A model generated the notes under the pieces. The model ran no database searches. It was not told where the DNA came from and saw only the letters and a list, made by a program, of their open reading frames with translations. This document shows positions 7,729 through 14,816 of a stretch of 20,394 nt of DNA, one piece after another. The DNA lies in assembly GCA_003230435.1 (NCBI GenBank), contig QIDW01000077.1, positions 1-20,394 of the forward strand, read 5' to 3'. The first letter of the stretch is position 1. Every line of letters starts with the position of its first letter. Both the position numbers and the translations under genes were made by a program. Source of the stretch: Acidimicrobiia bacterium (GTDB taxonomy: Bacteria > Actinomycetota > Acidimicrobiia > Spongiisociales > ZC4RG35).

Positions 7729-8501
7729 GCGACGCCCTAACCGCCATCCAGGAGATACTCGACGCCGAACAGTTCGGTTCGGTGATCACCTTTGTCGAAG
7801 GAGAAGAGATCGGCACAAAAGTGGTGCTCAACGCCGCCGGGAAGTCGGTCGCCGGCGACTTTCCCGCCGACATCGCCCAGCATATGACTGAGGACGCCCT
7901 GGTGCTGATGAATCACGAACAGCACCGCACAATGTCGTATGGCGATCACACGGTGTTCTTCGAGACTCTTGCTCCCCCGCCCGATCTCCTGATATTTGGT
8001 GCCGTTCACGTCGCGCAAGCGCTCACATCGTTTGCAAACAGGATGGGATACCGGGTCACGGTTGTGGACTCACGCGGCGCTTTTGCGACGGAGGATCGCT
8101 TTCCCGAAGCGAGGGGCGTGCTGGTCGGCTGGCCGGCCGACCTGATGGATCAGCTCAACTTTGATCGCCGTACCTGGGTCGTCGTGCTTTCTCATGACCA
8201 ACGTCACGAGACACCTGTTCTCGAAGCGGCGCTGAAAGGCGATACCCGCTACATAGGGGCGATGGGGAGTCGCCGGACTCACAATCTGCGCGTAGAAAGG
8301 CTCCAGGAAATGGGGTTCTCCACCGACGACACGGCTCGCATCAGGGGCCCAATCGGTCTGGACATCGGGGCTGAGACCCCTCAAGAAGTTGCCGTTTCGA
8401 TTCTCGCCGAGATGACGATGGTTCGTTACGGAGCGGGCACGGGGCTGTCACTCCATGGGGTAGATGGACGAATCCACAAGCAGCGTCCAGAAGACAGTTA
8501 G
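7725..8501 (+). CDS. XdhC/CoxI-family protein, C-terminal Rossmann domain as a separate gene
   Basis: The protein has 258 residues from GTG 7725, the start that overlaps the preceding stop (GTGA). The frame is open further upstream to 7689, but that would run into the previous gene. Its first about 90 residues resemble the linker and strand region of XdhC. The Rossmann dinucleotide-binding domain follows (LLIFGAVHVAQAL, then RVTVVDSRGAFA), then YIGAMGSRRTH and GLDIGAETPQEVAVSILAEM near the C-terminus, all typical of XdhC_C. It should act with the 102-residue N-domain protein in molybdenum cofactor delivery or sulfuration of CoxL; this is family-based inference. It closes the cox cluster. Confidence 0.82.
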   Translation: MSDALTAIQEILDAEQFGSVITFVEGEEIGTKVVLNAAGKSVAGDFPADIAQHMTEDALVLMNHEQHRTMSYGDHTVFFETLAPPPDLLIFGAVHVAQALTSFANRMGYRVTVVDSRGAFATEDRFPEARGVLVGWPADLMDQLNFDRRTWVVVLSHDQRHETPVLEAALKGDTRYIGAMGSRRTHNLRVERLQEMGFSTDDTARIRGPIGLDIGAETPQEVAVSILAEMTMVRYGAGTGLSLHGVDGRIHKQRPEDS

Positions 8502-8508
8502 CCCGGCG

Positions 8509-8514
8509 TAGCCT
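8509..8514 (+). promoter_or_regulatory. Putative -10 element of ppc (leaderless)
   Basis: TAGCCT is followed by 7 nt and then GTG 8522 (the adjacent GTG 8519 is in the same frame). There is no Shine-Dalgarno. The same hexamer type and spacing occur before the coxD-like gene and upp. This suggests ppc has its own promoter despite following the cox cluster by only 17 bases. Confidence 0.4.
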
Positions 8515-8518
8515 CGTC

Positions 8519-11227
8519 GTGGTGAAGAACGACGACGCACTCCGCACCGACATCCGTCGCCTCGGCAACCAGCTCGGAGAGGCGCTGGTTCGTCAACATG
8601 GACCTGAGCTCCTCGACCTGGTCGAAAAGGTGCGTTCGCTTGGGAAGTCGGCGCGGCGTGGGGGGAGCACCGAGGCCACCACAGGACTGCATGCACTCCT
8701 CTCGGATTTGGCCACCGACCGGGTGATCCCCCTGGTCAGGGCCTTCACCACTTACTTCTACCTCGCCAATGTCTCCGAACAAGTACACCGCGCTGATGAG
8801 CTGGCACCCGACGAGAGATACCTGAGGTCGACTGTCGACCGGATTATCGAAGCCGACCTCGACCAGGATCTCGTGGACGAGGTTCTGGCTCGTTTCGAGG
8901 TCAGGCCGGTGTTCACAGCGCATCCGACCGAGACCGCGAGGCGCAGCGTCCTTTCCAAAACCAACACACTCGCTCAGTTGATCGAGACTCGGCTCGAGAC
9001 CGACAACCAGGACCGACTGGCGTCGATAGACCGACGATCGGCCGAGCTCATCGACCAGATCTGGCAAACGGATGAGCTTCGACTCGAGCAACCCAGCGTG
9101 GTCGACGAGGCGAGATCCGCTCTCTACTACCTGGTGGCACTTGCCGCAGAGGTTCTTCCAGTTGTCTCAGAGACGTTCGCGTCACAGTTCGACCGTCTTG
9201 GAGCCGATCCGGGCTTGGCGCCGCTCAGGTTTGGCTCGTGGGTGGGTGGCGACAGAGACGGGAACCCGGGCGTCTCCCCAGAAACAACACTGGAAACCCT
9301 CGCCCTTCAACACGATCGCGGCCTCACGCATCTCATTTCCCTCATCGAAGGGCTATCAGATGAGCTGTCGATCTCCAACCGTCTCTCCCCAATAAGCGCC
9401 GGCCTCGAACAGTCACTCGAGGCAGACAGGGAGCATCTGCCGGACATCTGGCAGAGGGAGATGAGACGGACCGCAGGCGAGCCTTATCGCCTCAAGTGCT
9501 CGTATATTCACGCCCGCCTCTCCAATACCAGAGAGCGAATCCTTTCCGGGAGCCCTCGTCACCGGGGCTCTGACTATCTACACCCGGACGAACTCACTGC
9601 TGACCTCGACCTGATGGCGGAGTCGCTGAACCAGGCCAAGGGACAGCTGATCGCAGCAGGGTCGGTGGCCCGGGTCCGACGAGCGGTCGTGACTTTCGGC
9701 TTCCAGATGGCGACACTCGATGTCCGAGAGCACGCACAGAAACACAGGACCGCCGTCGAGGAACTGTTTGATGCTGTCGCGGTCGATCTCAAAACCATGG
9801 GCGGTGCCCAACGTCTTCAGGTTCTGTCCAGCGAACTCGCCGGGGCCCGGCCTCTGTCCAGCGCCACAACGGAGCTTTCGGCTGAGGTGGAGAAGACCCT
9901 CGGCGTGTTCCGGGCTATCCGCGAGGCCAAATCCCGGTACGGACAGCAGGTAATCGAGAGCTACATCATCTCGATGACCGAGACCCCGGTCGACGTTCTC
10001 GAGGCCGCAGTCCTGGCCCGCGAAGCGGGTCTGATTGATCTTGACCGCGGTATCGCAGACATTGGCCTTGTGCCCCTCGTAGAGACGATCGACGACCTCA
10101 AGGGCTCAGGTTTGCTGCTCGACAACCTCTTCCACAACCCTCAGTACCGTCGTCTGGTTTCACTTCGGGGCGACGTCCAGGAAGTGATGCTCGGTTATTC
10201 CGACTCCAACAAGGTTGGCGGAATCGCAGCCTCTCAGTGGGAGATATACAAGACGCAGAAAGTCATGCGGTCCGTTGCCGAGAAGCACAATGTGACGCTG
10301 CGTCTTTTCCACGGTCGAGGCGGCACGATTGGCCGTGGCGGCGGTCCGACCCACGCGGCGGTCCTGGCACAGCCCTTCGGAACCATCGACGGCTCGATCA
10401 AGATCACCGAACAGGGAGAGGTCATTTCGGAGAAATACGGCAACCCTGGGATCGCGGCCCGGAACCTCGAATTGATGGTTGCATCGGTCCTCGAGAGCTC
10501 ACTGCTTCATCGAGAGTCGCGTCGGCCCAAGGAGAAACTCAACCGCTGGACAGAAGCGATGGACAGCCTCGCTTCAGAGGCCTACGCCGCCTATCGACGC
10601 CTCGTGGAGAACAGCAGCCTTGTTCCATATTTCCTCTCGTCGACACCGGTCGAGGAGTTGGCGAAGATGAATATCGGCAGCCGACCATCGCGACGACCGG
10701 GTGGCGTTGGCGGAGTTGACGACCTTCGGGCAATCCCCTGGGTGTTTGGCTGGACTCAGACCAGACAGATCGTCCCCGGGTGGTTCGGAGTCGGCTCTGG
10801 CCTCGAAGCGGCTCGCAACGCCGGGTATGAAGATGTGCTGCGGGAGATGGCGACGGACTGGGGCTTCATGCGGACGTTCTTGTCCAACGTCGAGATGACC
10901 CTGTTCAAGACGGACCTGGACATCGCAGAACGCTATGTCGACGCCCTCGTTGCCCCTGAGCACCAACACCTTCTCCAATCGATCCAGGCCGAGCGCGATC
11001 TGACGATCGCTCAGGTGCTCGAGATTCGAGGCGTGGACCGCCTGCTAGACGATGCCGGCCTGCTTCGTCGCACCCTCGATGTGCGCGACATCTACCTCGA
11101 TCCAATCAATTACCTACAGGTCTCACTTCTGGAGAGATCTCGCAAAGAGGAGGAATCACCCGACCTCGATCGGGCCCTTCTGCTGACCGTCAACGGAATA
11201 GCCGCAGGCATGCGCAACACCGGCTAA
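8519..11227 (+). CDS. ppc: Phosphoenolpyruvate carboxylase
   Basis: This is a full-length bacterial-type PEP carboxylase of 902 residues. Signatures are VFTAHPTETARR with the catalytic histidine at about 135, GSWVGGDRDGNPGV at about 240, FHGRGGTIGRGGGPTHAAV at about 597-615, the glycine-rich ITEQGEVISEKYGNPGIAAR following it, and the conserved C-terminal end MRNTG. The enzyme adds bicarbonate to phosphoenolpyruvate, giving oxaloacetate to refill the citric acid cycle. Translation may start at GTG 8519 or GTG 8522; the upstream TAGCCT favours 8522. It is convergent with the alpha/beta hydrolase, and the two stop codons overlap (11224-11227). No frameshift or missing motif was seen. Confidence 0.97.
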   Translation: MVKNDDALRTDIRRLGNQLGEALVRQHGPELLDLVEKVRSLGKSARRGGSTEATTGLHALLSDLATDRVIPLVRAFTTYFYLANVSEQVHRADELAPDERYLRSTVDRIIEADLDQDLVDEVLARFEVRPVFTAHPTETARRSVLSKTNTLAQLIETRLETDNQDRLASIDRRSAELIDQIWQTDELRLEQPSVVDEARSALYYLVALAAEVLPVVSETFASQFDRLGADPGLAPLRFGSWVGGDRDGNPGVSPETTLETLALQHDRGLTHLISLIEGLSDELSISNRLSPISAGLEQSLEADREHLPDIWQREMRRTAGEPYRLKCSYIHARLSNTRERILSGSPRHRGSDYLHPDELTADLDLMAESLNQAKGQLIAAGSVARVRRAVVTFGFQMATLDVREHAQKHRTAVEELFDAVAVDLKTMGGAQRLQVLSSELAGARPLSSATTELSAEVEKTLGVFRAIREAKSRYGQQVIESYIISMTETPVDVLEAAVLAREAGLIDLDRGIADIGLVPLVETIDDLKGSGLLLDNLFHNPQYRRLVSLRGDVQEVMLGYSDSNKVGGIAASQWEIYKTQKVMRSVAEKHNVTLRLFHGRGGTIGRGGGPTHAAVLAQPFGTIDGSIKITEQGEVISEKYGNPGIAARNLELMVASVLESSLLHRESRRPKEKLNRWTEAMDSLASEAYAAYRRLVENSSLVPYFLSSTPVEELAKMNIGSRPSRRPGGVGGVDDLRAIPWVFGWTQTRQIVPGWFGVGSGLEAARNAGYEDVLREMATDWGFMRTFLSNVEMTLFKTDLDIAERYVDALVAPEHQHLLQSIQAERDLTIAQVLEIRGVDRLLDDAGLLRRTLDVRDIYLDPINYLQVSLLERSRKEEESPDLDRALLLTVNGIAAGMRNTG

Positions 11228-11990
11228 CCAGATAGAAAGTCAGCCAATACTTCGTTGAACTGCTCTGGGCGCTCGGTGGGGACGGCGTGATGAGCGTTCT
11301 CGATGACAACCATCTCGGCGGACGGCATCGCGTCAACAAAGGGCTGTTTTGCCTCGACCGTGATGTAGTCCTGATCGGAGGCCACCATCAGTATCGGCTT
11401 CTCGAACCTCGACATCGCTTCGGTGACCCCTTCCCAGTCCAGAATCGCCTCGAACGAATCTCGATATGCGCGTTTGTCGTTCTCGGCCCACCGCTCCACC
11501 ATGGTCGCCCTCTGTTGTGCCATGTCCTCATCGGTGAACAGGCGACCGGCCAGAACTTCACCCATCTTCCTCATCCCCATGAATCTGAGAATGACTTTTC
11601 GCACCGCGATCTCGAGACGCTGGCGGAAGGTCTCTAGCTCGAATTCGGGCAATGCGTTCACTATGACAAGTTCGGCGACCAGCTCAGGGTGATCGGCGGC
11701 CAGCTGAAACCCCACCATGCCTCCCAGGGAAAGCCCGACGACTGCTACCGGAGCCAGATCTATCTCTTTTAGTACTTCTGCAACGTCGTCCGCAAAGACC
11801 TGAACACTGTACGGACCCGGCGGTTTCTCGGACTGTCGATGGTGATCACGGTGTAGTCGTCGGAAAACCGGTCGATCTGCTCTTCCCAGTCTCTTCCGCT
11901 GGAGCCGAGCCCGTGGAGTAGGAGGAGAGGAGGCCCGCTGCCGATGATTTCGTAATGGATACTCGTTTGATTCGCGATGGCTTCCGGCAT
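11224..11990 (-). pseudogene. Alpha/beta-fold hydrolase, interrupted by a frameshift
   Basis: From ATG 11990 the frame reads MPEAIANQTSIHYEIIGSG, the oxyanion loop LLLLHGLGSSGRDW, then YTVITIDS. It then goes out of register and stops after 73 residues. The rest of the protein is in another frame, resuming at about 11835 with SEKPPGPYSV. It carries the nucleophile elbow VVGLSLGGM, the aspartate region LMVASDQDYI and the histidine in NAHHAVPTERP. The family normally has a DxRGHGxS segment at the junction; here ATCGAC runs straight into AGTCCGAG, so about 13 bases seem to be missing. Both parts are otherwise well kept. The substrate is unknown. It is either a recent pseudogene or a sequencing/assembly error. 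The stop overlaps that of ppc. Confidence 0.8.
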
Positions 11991-11996
11991 CGGGGC

Positions 11997-12002
11997 ACCG
12001 TA
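11997..12002 (-). promoter_or_regulatory. Putative -10 element of the alpha/beta hydrolase (leaderless)
   Basis: On the minus strand TACGGT ends 6 nt before ATG 11990. It shares its TA (12001-12002) with the oppositely directed TAGTCT of upp, so the two promoters would overlap physically. No -35 was recognised. Confidence 0.4.
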
Positions 12003-12006
12003 GTCT
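12001..12006 (+). promoter_or_regulatory. Putative -10 element of upp (leaderless)
   Basis: TAGTCT is followed by 7 nt and ATG 12014, with no Shine-Dalgarno between. The spacing predicts a transcript that starts at or next to the ATG. The element overlaps the divergent hydrolase promoter. Confidence 0.45.
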
Positions 12007-12013
12007 CCGGCTC

Positions 12014-12634
12014 ATGGCCATCACCATCCTCAACCACCCACTTGCGTCCGACCTGCTCACGATTCTGCGGAGCCAGGAGACCAAACCACCCGAGTTTCGT
12101 CAGAGTGCCGAGCGGCTCGGCTACCTGCTCGTGGCCGAGGCTCTGTCGGATATGCCGACGGACCCTGTAGAAATCACAACGCCTCTCGAGCCCATGACAG
12201 GCCAACAACTCCACAGACCAGTGGTAGCGGTAGCTGTGCTCCGGGCAGGGTTGGGACTTCTTCAATCGGTCTTGACTCTGGTCCCCGATGCAGCGATCGG
12301 CTTCGCCGGGGTGCAACGCAATGAAGAAACTGCAGAACCGATGGAGTACTACACAAAGTTCCCCACCCTCGGCGCCGCCCGTGTGCTGATTCTGGAGCCG
12401 ATGCTCGCCACCGGAGGCTCACTCTCCTGGGCCGTCGACAAGGTGAAGGAGAACGGGGCAAAGGACATCACGGCGGTTTGCGTTGTGGTCGCTCCCGAGG
12501 GAGTCGACCGCATGAAGGACGACCACCCCGATGTTCGGATCGTCGCGGCGTCCCTCGACCGCGAGCTCAATCCCAGCTACTACATCGCCCCCGGTCTGGG
12601 CGATATGGGAGACCGTCTCTTCGGCACCGTGTGA
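12014..12634 (+). CDS. upp: Uracil phosphoribosyltransferase
   Basis: The protein has 206 residues, the normal length for the family. The PRPP-binding loop EPMLATGGS is at 128-136; AVLRAGLGLL, VGVQRNEET-like AGVQRNEET, and the C-terminal uracil-binding YIAPGLGDMGDRLFGT are also present. The enzyme converts uracil and PRPP to UMP in pyrimidine salvage. The gene is divergent from the broken hydrolase and overlaps the next gene by GTGA (12631-12634). A thymidine/pyrimidine phosphorylase about 4.4 kb downstream belongs to the same salvage theme but lies in a separate transcriptional context. Confidence 0.96.
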   Translation: MAITILNHPLASDLLTILRSQETKPPEFRQSAERLGYLLVAEALSDMPTDPVEITTPLEPMTGQQLHRPVVAVAVLRAGLGLLQSVLTLVPDAAIGFAGVQRNEETAEPMEYYTKFPTLGAARVLILEPMLATGGSLSWAVDKVKENGAKDITAVCVVVAPEGVDRMKDDHPDVRIVAASLDRELNPSYYIAPGLGDMGDRLFGTV

Positions 12635-12897
12635 GCCTGTTCGAGGACGCGGTCACGACGGTGATCACTCACCTGGAGCCAGGCGACGTTGTCACCTATG
12701 GCGAGGTTGCGGCAGAAGCAGGGTTCCCCGGGGCGGCGAGAGCGGTCGGCACCCTTCTCCGCATGGCCGGCGACGATCTTCCCTGGTGGCGTGTGGTCGG
12801 TTCGGGGGGCCACCTCCGCACGCCGAATCCCGGCCTTCAGGCACGACTATTGGCGGATGACGGCGTGCTCGTCGTGAATGGGCGAGTCGCCGACTAG
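12631..12897 (+). CDS. Alkyltransferase-like (MGMT-family) DNA-binding protein without the reactive cysteine
   Basis: The 88-residue protein starts at GTG 12631, overlapping the upp stop. It matches the C-terminal DNA-binding domain of O6-alkylguanine-DNA alkyltransferase: VVTYGEVAAEAG (helix-turn-helix) and ARAVGTLLRM (arginine-finger helix), followed by LPWWRVVGSGG. True alkyltransferases have PCHRV here; the alkyl-accepting cysteine is tryptophan and the histidine is also tryptophan. This is the alkyltransferase-like (ATL) pattern: such proteins bind O6-alkylguanine and hand the lesion to nucleotide excision repair without repairing it themselves. Small proteins of this kind are frequent in actinobacteria. 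Role in this organism is inferred. Translational coupling to upp is likely from the overlap. Confidence 0.82.
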   Translation: MSLFEDAVTTVITHLEPGDVVTYGEVAAEAGFPGAARAVGTLLRMAGDDLPWWRVVGSGGHLRTPNPGLQARLLADDGVLVVNGRVAD

Positions 12898-12965
12898 GCG
12901 TAGTAGGTCGGGAATGGTTTCCAAGTCTCGAGTGATGATCGGAACCGATAGACCGTCTCGCATCG

Positions 12966-12998
12966 TCCAATCGAAGACGAATCTCGATTGGAGGAGAG
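12966..12998 (+). promoter_or_regulatory. Perfect 9-bp hairpin overlapping the ribosome binding site of the SIMPL lipoprotein gene
   Basis: TCCAATCGA (12966-12974) and TCGATTGGA (12984-12992) are exact reverse complements separated by 9 nt. The right arm contains the first bases of the Shine-Dalgarno GGAGGAG (12990-12996), which ends 2 nt before ATG 12999. Folding would hide part of the ribosome binding site. Alternatively the palindrome may be an operator. Confidence 0.45.
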
Positions 12999-13763
12999 AT
13001 GCAACGTTTGACTATCGGAGTCCTGGCGGTTGCGGCCGTGGTTCTGGCAGCTTGCACGGCAGGTCAGCAAACCACCGAACCGCCCAATATCACTGTCGAG
13101 CCGGCCAATATCACTGTCAATACCGGAGAAACCCAGACCGGGATCTCTGTTTCCGGAACCGGCGAAGTCACGGGTACACCCGACACCGTGACGGTGAACA
13201 TCGGCGTGTCTGTCAGCGGCAAGACTGTCGCCGAGGCCAGTTCGCTCGCAGCCGAGAAGGCCGATGCGCTGATCGCCTCTCTCACATCCAACGGCGTTGA
13301 CCCCGACGACATAACGACTACCAATTATTCGATCTGGCCCGAGTACGACTACCGCAGCGGCCGGGAAAAACTCATCGGCTACCAGGTGAATAACACTGTC
13401 CGGGCCAAGATTCGCGACATCAGTGAAGCCGGGGACGTCCTCGACTCGGCCGTCGAGGCCGGCGGGGACGCCGTTCGCGTCAACGGTCTCAGTTTTTCGA
13501 TCGAAGATGACACCGAGATGATCGAGGCCGCCCGTCAGGTGGCCTGGAACGACGCTCTGGCCAAAGCCCAGCAACTAGCGGATCTTTCCGGTCAGACACT
13601 CGGCCCGGCGATCACCATCAACGAGTCGTTCAGCAGGCCTCCAACACCGATACGGTTTGAAGCTTACGAGGCAGATGCTGCCGGGAGTATCGCCACTCCT
13701 ATCGAACCAGGTACATCGGCGGTGACAATCAGCATCCAGGTCCAGTTCGCACTCGGCGGCTAG
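12999..13763 (+). CDS. SIMPL-domain (DUF541) lipoprotein
   Basis: The protein has 254 residues. The N-terminus is a lipoprotein signal: a short charged start, hydrophobic TIGVLAVAAVV, and the lipobox LAAC with Cys19 as the expected lipidated residue. A Thr/Pro-rich linker (20-45) contains a 7-residue repeat (NITVEPA, then NITVNTG). From about residue 47 comes a SIMPL/DUF541 domain: ISVSGTGEVTGTPDTVTVNIG, then TTNYSIWPEYDY, GYQVNNTVRAKIRD and AWNDALAKAQQLADLSG. SIMPL proteins are extracytoplasmic; their biochemical role is poorly known. It would be anchored to the outer face of the cytoplasmic membrane. The start is fixed by GGAGGAG just upstream. It sits between upp/ATL and the arginine genes with no obvious functional link. 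Confidence 0.9.
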   Translation: MQRLTIGVLAVAAVVLAACTAGQQTTEPPNITVEPANITVNTGETQTGISVSGTGEVTGTPDTVTVNIGVSVSGKTVAEASSLAAEKADALIASLTSNGVDPDDITTTNYSIWPEYDYRSGREKLIGYQVNNTVRAKIRDISEAGDVLDSAVEAGGDAVRVNGLSFSIEDDTEMIEAARQVAWNDALAKAQQLADLSGQTLGPAITINESFSRPPTPIRFEAYEADAAGSIATPIEPGTSAVTISIQVQFALGG

Positions 13764-13794
13764 AAACGTGTGCAATTTGGACCTTGCCCCTTAG

Positions 13795-14814
13795 GTCACG
13801 AAACTTGAAGCGATCAGGCACTTCACCAACACATTCGACTGGTCACGACCCGAGTTACAGGCGCTGATCGACGATGCCCGAGTCTTCAAGGCGTCGCCAT
13901 ACGGTGACGCTCTAGCAGGGAAGACGATCGCGCTTCTCTTCCTCAACAACTCGTTGCGGACCCGCACCTCGTTCGATGTCGGGGCCAATCAGCTAGGCGG
14001 CCACGCCGTGGTGCTGTCCCCGTCTGGTGGCATGTGGCCCCTCGAGTTCGATGAGGGTGCCGTCATGGCAGGCGAGGCCGAGGAGCACGTCAAGGAGGCG
14101 GCCAAGGTCCTCTCCCGCTACTGCGACCTCATAGGGATCCGTGCCTTCCCCAAGTTCGAGGACTGGGAGGAGGACCGCAAAGACCGAATCCTCAACGCCT
14201 TCGTCGAGCACGCCGACGTCCCGGTCATCAACATGGAGACAATCACACACCCATGCCAGGAGATGGCCATGACCATGGCTCTCCAAGAACAACTCGGCAA
14301 ACTCGACGGAAAGAAGTTCGTTCTCACTTGGGCCTACCACCCGAAACCACTCAACACAGCGGTCGCCAACTCCGCTCTGGTCATCGCCGCCAAGTTTGGA
14401 ATGGACGTAACGCTCCTTTGCCCGAACGAAGAGTTTGTGCTCGACGATCGTTATCTGGACATTGCGCGTTCAGACACGAACTCCAACGGACGGAGCATCA
14501 CCATCACCCATGACATCGACGCGGCCTATCGGGGGGCAGACGTCGTCTACGCCAAGAGTTGGGGGGCCCTCCCCTACTTCGGCAACTGGGAAGCGGAGAA
14601 ACCCATCAGGGATCAGTACCGCCACTTCATCGTGGACGAGGAGAAGATGGCTCTCACCAACGATGCCCTCGTGAGTCACTGTCTTCCGATGAGGCGAAAC
14701 GTGATCATGACCGACGCTGTGTTTGATGCCCAAACTTGCTTTGCCTACGACGAGGCCGAAAACCGCCTCCACACCCAAAAAGCGATCATGAGCGCCCTGG
14801 TAGGGGACGGTTGA
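13795..14814 (+). CDS. argF': N-acetylornithine carbamoyltransferase; no standard start codon upstream
   Basis: This protein resembles the Xanthomonas acetylornithine carbamoyltransferase throughout. Motifs are HFTNTFDWSR near the N-terminus, the carbamoyl-phosphate loop SLRTRTSF, MWPLEF, VINMETITHPCQEM, YHPKPLNTAVANSA, KSWGALPYFGNWE and HCLPMRRN. The glutamate that selects acetyl- over succinylornithine in Xanthomonas (Glu92) is present in AEEH (codon 14080-14082). It carbamoylates N-acetylornithine to N-acetylcitrulline. The open frame begins after TAG 13792-13794, but no ATG, GTG or TTG occurs before TTG 13954, which would remove the conserved N-terminus and half of the SxRTR loop. The start given is the first open codon (GTC). 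A rare start such as ATC 13813, or a sequence error, is possible. The next gene follows after 2 bases. Confidence 0.88.
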   Translation, partial: VTKLEAIRHFTNTFDWSRPELQALIDDARVFKASPYGDALAGKTIALLFLNNSLRTRTSFDVGANQLGGHAVVLSPSGGMWPLEFDEGAVMAGEAEEHVKEAAKVLSRYCDLIGIRAFPKFEDWEEDRKDRILNAFVEHADVPVINMETITHPCQEMAMTMALQEQLGKLDGKKFVLTWAYHPKPLNTAVANSALVIAAKFGMDVTLLCPNEEFVLDDRYLDIARSDTNSNGRSITITHDIDAAYRGADVVYAKSWGALPYFGNWEAEKPIRDQYRHFIVDEEKMALTNDALVSHCLPMRRNVIMTDAVFDAQTCFAYDEAENRLHTQKAIMSALVGDG

Positions 14815-14816
14815 CG

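Noticed and set aside
8498..9091. Long minus-strand frames inside ppc (and similar ones inside coxM, coxL and argB)
   Set aside because: They lie opposite strongly conserved enzymes, have no recognised domains, and are expected by chance in GC-rich coding DNA.
13084..13128. Repeated AATATCACTGTC in the SIMPL lipoprotein gene as a DNA element
   Set aside because: The two copies are 21 bases apart, in frame, and encode a repeated NITV linker; this is a small protein-linker duplication rather than a binding array or CRISPR.
13795..14814. Ordinary ornithine carbamoyltransferase (argF) or succinylornithine carbamoyltransferase
   Set aside because: Whole-length resemblance is to the acetylornithine enzyme, and the acetyl-selecting glutamate (AEEH) is present where the succinyl enzyme has proline.
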